NCBI GenBank assembly: GCA_965371855.1
Contig: CBDUZZ010000014.1
Coordinates: 1-64,000 of the forward strand
Direction: 5' to 3'
DNA from: JAADEM01 sp965371855
GTDB lineage: Bacteria > Bacteroidota > Bacteroidia > Bacteroidales > Marinilabiliaceae
Length of the DNA stretch: 64,000 bases
The position numbers were made by a program, and so were the translations under genes. A model generated the notes under the pieces. It ran no database searches. It saw nothing but the letters and a program-made list of their open reading frames with translations, and had not been told where the DNA came from. Positions 62,363 through 64,000 of the stretch are shown here, one piece after another. Each line of letters opens with the position of its first letter. Positions within the stretch are counted from its first letter, which is position 1.

Positions 62363-63415
62363 TTAAGCTTTTTCCAAAGTGAAAGTAAATGAAGTTCCTT
62401 TTCCCACTTCACTACTCACATTAATTGTTTGTTTATGAGCTTCAATAATATGTTTGACAATAGACAAGCCCAAACCTGTACCTCCCTGATCTCTGCTTCT
62501 ACTTTTATCAACTCTGTAGAAACGTTCAAAGATACGTGCCTGATGTGTTTTGCTTATTCCAATGCCGTTATCTTTAACTTCGACCAATACGCGATTTGCC
62601 ATGTCATAAACACTCACTACCGTCTGCCCGTTTTTCTTTCCATAATTAATTGAGTTAACAATTAAATTGCTCAACACCTGAAATATACGTTGTTTATCAG
62701 CTCTTACCACAACTGACCTGTCAAAATTATTTCCAAAACGTAGCACAATCTTTTTTTCTTTCGACCTCATCTCCTGAAGGTCAAAAACATCTTCTACAAG
62801 CTGATATATGTTTATTTTATCATATTCCAGTTTCAGTTCTCCCGATTCAAGTTTTGAAATAGATTCCAGATCTTCAATTATTGATATCATACGGTCTATA
62901 CTCTTTTCCGTACGATTCAGATACAACTCGTTTATATTTGGGTCGTCTATTCCACCGTCAAGCAAGGTAAGTATATACCCTTGAATATTAAAAATGGGTG
63001 TTTTTAGTTCGTGCGATACATTTCCTATAAAATCTTTCCTATATTTCTCCATTTGCTTTAGTTGTTGTATCTCCAGTGTTTTATCTTTCATCCACGATTC
63101 AACCTTTCTGTTGGCATCTGTAAACAGATCTTCCCCCAAATCACTAAGCCCCTTTTGTTTGTTTATATTAAAACTGTTAAGGGTTTTATAAATGGGCTTT
63201 ATTTTAGCATAAATGAATTTGTTAATGAAATATCTTACAAGGGAAAAAGCCAGACCGAAAAATACAGGGATGGAAATTGACAAAGAGAAATATAGATTAG
63301 GGCTGTAGTAGTTAACAAAGAAGAACACCAGAGTAAGAAATAGAAAACCCAAAGTTGTTAATCCTGCTATTTTTTGTGGTTCCAACGATTTCATAAACAG
63401 GGATTCATTATCCAT
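62363..63415 (-). CDS. PhoR-type sensor histidine kinase
   Basis: A 350-residue membrane kinase. Two N-terminal membrane helices (about 16-34 and 41-63) without a large periplasmic domain are followed by a HAMP/linker helix, HisKA with the phospho-His in FIGNVSHELKTPIF, and an ATPase domain with VLSNLIVNSINYG, VKDNGIGIS, and GGTGLGLSIVKHIIEAH. The lack of a periplasmic sensor is the PhoR pattern, in which signalling comes through the phosphate transporter. It is upstream of the regulator gene and divergent from the transporter gene. Confidence 0.92.
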   Translation of the reverse strand: MDNESLFMKSLEPQKIAGLTTLGFLFLTLVFFFVNYYSPNLYFSLSISIPVFFGLAFSLVRYFINKFIYAKIKPIYKTLNSFNINKQKGLSDLGEDLFTDANRKVESWMKDKTLEIQQLKQMEKYRKDFIGNVSHELKTPIFNIQGYILTLLDGGIDDPNINELYLNRTEKSIDRMISIIEDLESISKLESGELKLEYDKINIYQLVEDVFDLQEMRSKEKKIVLRFGNNFDRSVVVRADKQRIFQVLSNLIVNSINYGKKNGQTVVSVYDMANRVLVEVKDNGIGISKTHQARIFERFYRVDKSRSRDQGGTGLGLSIVKHIIEAHKQTINVSSEVGKGTSFTFTLEKA

Positions 63416-63485
63416 TTATTTTATATGCACAAATTTAGATTTTTTTTAATCTAAAAATTAAGCTACTGGCAAAAAAGAGATAATA

Positions 63486-63503
63486 TAACATTAATTTAAC
63501 ATT
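63486..63503. promoter_or_regulatory. Pho-box-like direct repeat
   Basis: TAACATT at 63486-63492 is repeated at 63497-63503 with a 4-bp spacer, an 11-bp period as in PhoB binding sites of other bacteria. It lies between the phoR-like and phosphate-transporter genes, about 30-47 bp upstream of the transporter's -7 element. Function is inferred from spacing and context. Confidence 0.6.
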
Positions 63504-63532
63504 GAAATTCTCTCATGTGTGTCATGGTAATA

Positions 63533-63540
63533 TATATTTG
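63533..63540 (+). promoter_or_regulatory. Promoter -7 element of the phosphate transporter gene
   Basis: TATATTTG matches TAnnTTTG, 23 bp before the ATG at 63563. No good -33 match is evident, consistent with an activator-dependent promoter. Confidence 0.5.
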
Positions 63541-63562
63541 TGGTGCTATTTAATAAAAACCA

Positions 63563-64000
63563 ATGACGTTTATCTGGCTTGCAATATCTGTGTTGATATT
63601 ATTTGGGATACTGAACCTGACAGTCGGGTTATCCAATGATGCCGTAAATTTTTTAAATTCTGCTATTGGAACAGGAGTTGCAAAACGAAAGACCGTTTAC
63701 TGGATTGCTGGTGCAGGAATAGTTTTCGGCACATTTATTTCAGCAGGCATGATGGAAGTTGCCGGTAACGGCATTATTTATACTGATAAGTTCTATTTAA
63801 CGGAGTTACTCTCTGTATTTATGGCAGCAATGCTGGTAAATATTGTTTTAATAGATGCCTTCAATACATTTAAATTTCCCACGTCAACAACTATTGCTGT
63901 CGTTTTTGAACTGATTGGGGGAGCACTTGCAATAGCATTGATTAAACAACACAATACGGAACTTGGCTCTTTCCCCATTAGCGAAATAATAAACACAGAT
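63563..64000 (+). CDS. Inorganic phosphate transporter (PiT family), 3' end beyond window
   Basis: The first 146 codons of a gene running off the right edge. The frame starts with ATG and has membrane segments throughout. The family signature is GLSNDAVNFLNSAIGT near residues 23-38, with IDAFNTFKFPTSTTIAVVFELIGGALA after it. PiT proteins import phosphate with H+ or Na+. Adjacent to and divergent from the PhoR/PhoB-like genes, it is likely part of the phosphate response. Confidence 0.9.
   Translation, partial: MTFIWLAISVLILFGILNLTVGLSNDAVNFLNSAIGTGVAKRKTVYWIAGAGIVFGTFISAGMMEVAGNGIIYTDKFYLTELLSVFMAAMLVNIVLIDAFNTFKFPTSTTIAVVFELIGGALAIALIKQHNTELGSFPISEIINTD

Noticed and set aside
1..64000. CRISPR arrays, prophage or toxin-antitoxin/defence systems
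   Set aside because: No regularly spaced repeats, phage structural genes or recognisable defence genes were found.

Overview
The window is low-GC DNA from a member of the Bacteroidota, probably a Bacteroidales/Marinilabiliales-type marine or gut-like lineage. Evidence for this: promoter -7 elements of the form TAnnTTTG, no Shine-Dalgarno sequences, many lipoproteins and signal peptides, a PheS with the CxxC/CxxC insert, the conserved rsfS-ftsH-LUD-cdsA-psd order, and many remnants of glycan-degradation genes. I worked from the sequence alone, so family calls rest on motif recognition and not on database searches.

Region 1 (1-18.3 kb) is housekeeping: pheS; three tandem secreted cyclophilins (one fused to a dead trypsin-like domain); psd and cdsA for phosphatidylethanolamine synthesis; a LUD protein, ftsH and rsfS; birA; carbonic anhydrase; an acyl-CoA synthetase-ACP-acyltransferase fusion; a short protein related to PhnW that lacks the catalytic lysine; and priA. 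An AAA+ ATPase/DUF4143 gene with its own three-half-site operator sits inside the otherwise conserved rsfS...psd run.

Region 2 (18.3-28.8 kb) holds an IS1634-type transposase remnant, a secreted serpin with an unusual C-terminal tail followed by an M81 (MlrC-like) peptidase, and a leftward surface-polysaccharide cluster (sugar transferase, Wzi-like outer-membrane protein, WbpE/WbpD-like enzymes, UDP-HexNAc dehydrogenase).

Region 3 (about 29-48 kb) is the most striking. It is a glycan-degradation locus in advanced decay. Intact genes (propeller protein, metallophosphoesterase, ChbG-type deacetylase, Gfo/Idh/MocA oxidoreductase, YncE/phosphoesterase, CPBP protease, aldose epimerase, SSS symporter) are separated by remnants of GH28, GH92 (two), GH2, PA14, AGE epimerase, GH3, sialidase, a sugar-porter MFS protein, GH38, GH172 and an IS5-type transposase. 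Many remnants keep both ends of a gene with the middle deleted, or are joined to a fragment of another gene.

Region 4 (47.8-60 kb) is a sugar uptake and catabolism cluster: SSS symporter, DapA/NanA-like aldolase, AraC regulator, FucP-like permease, truncated HAD, SIS isomerase, DUF3748, PqaA-like protein, alpha/beta hydrolase and sialidase-like protein. It ends in more fragments. Region 5 (60-64 kb) has a tRNA with anticodon CAT, a HAD phosphatase, a SPOR lipoprotein, and a PhoR/PhoB-like pair divergent from a phosphate transporter, with a Pho-box-like repeat between them.

Three copies of an interspersed inverted repeat (core CGTCATTGCGA) occur at 157, 27555 and 29034. I saw no CRISPR array, phage or clear defence system.
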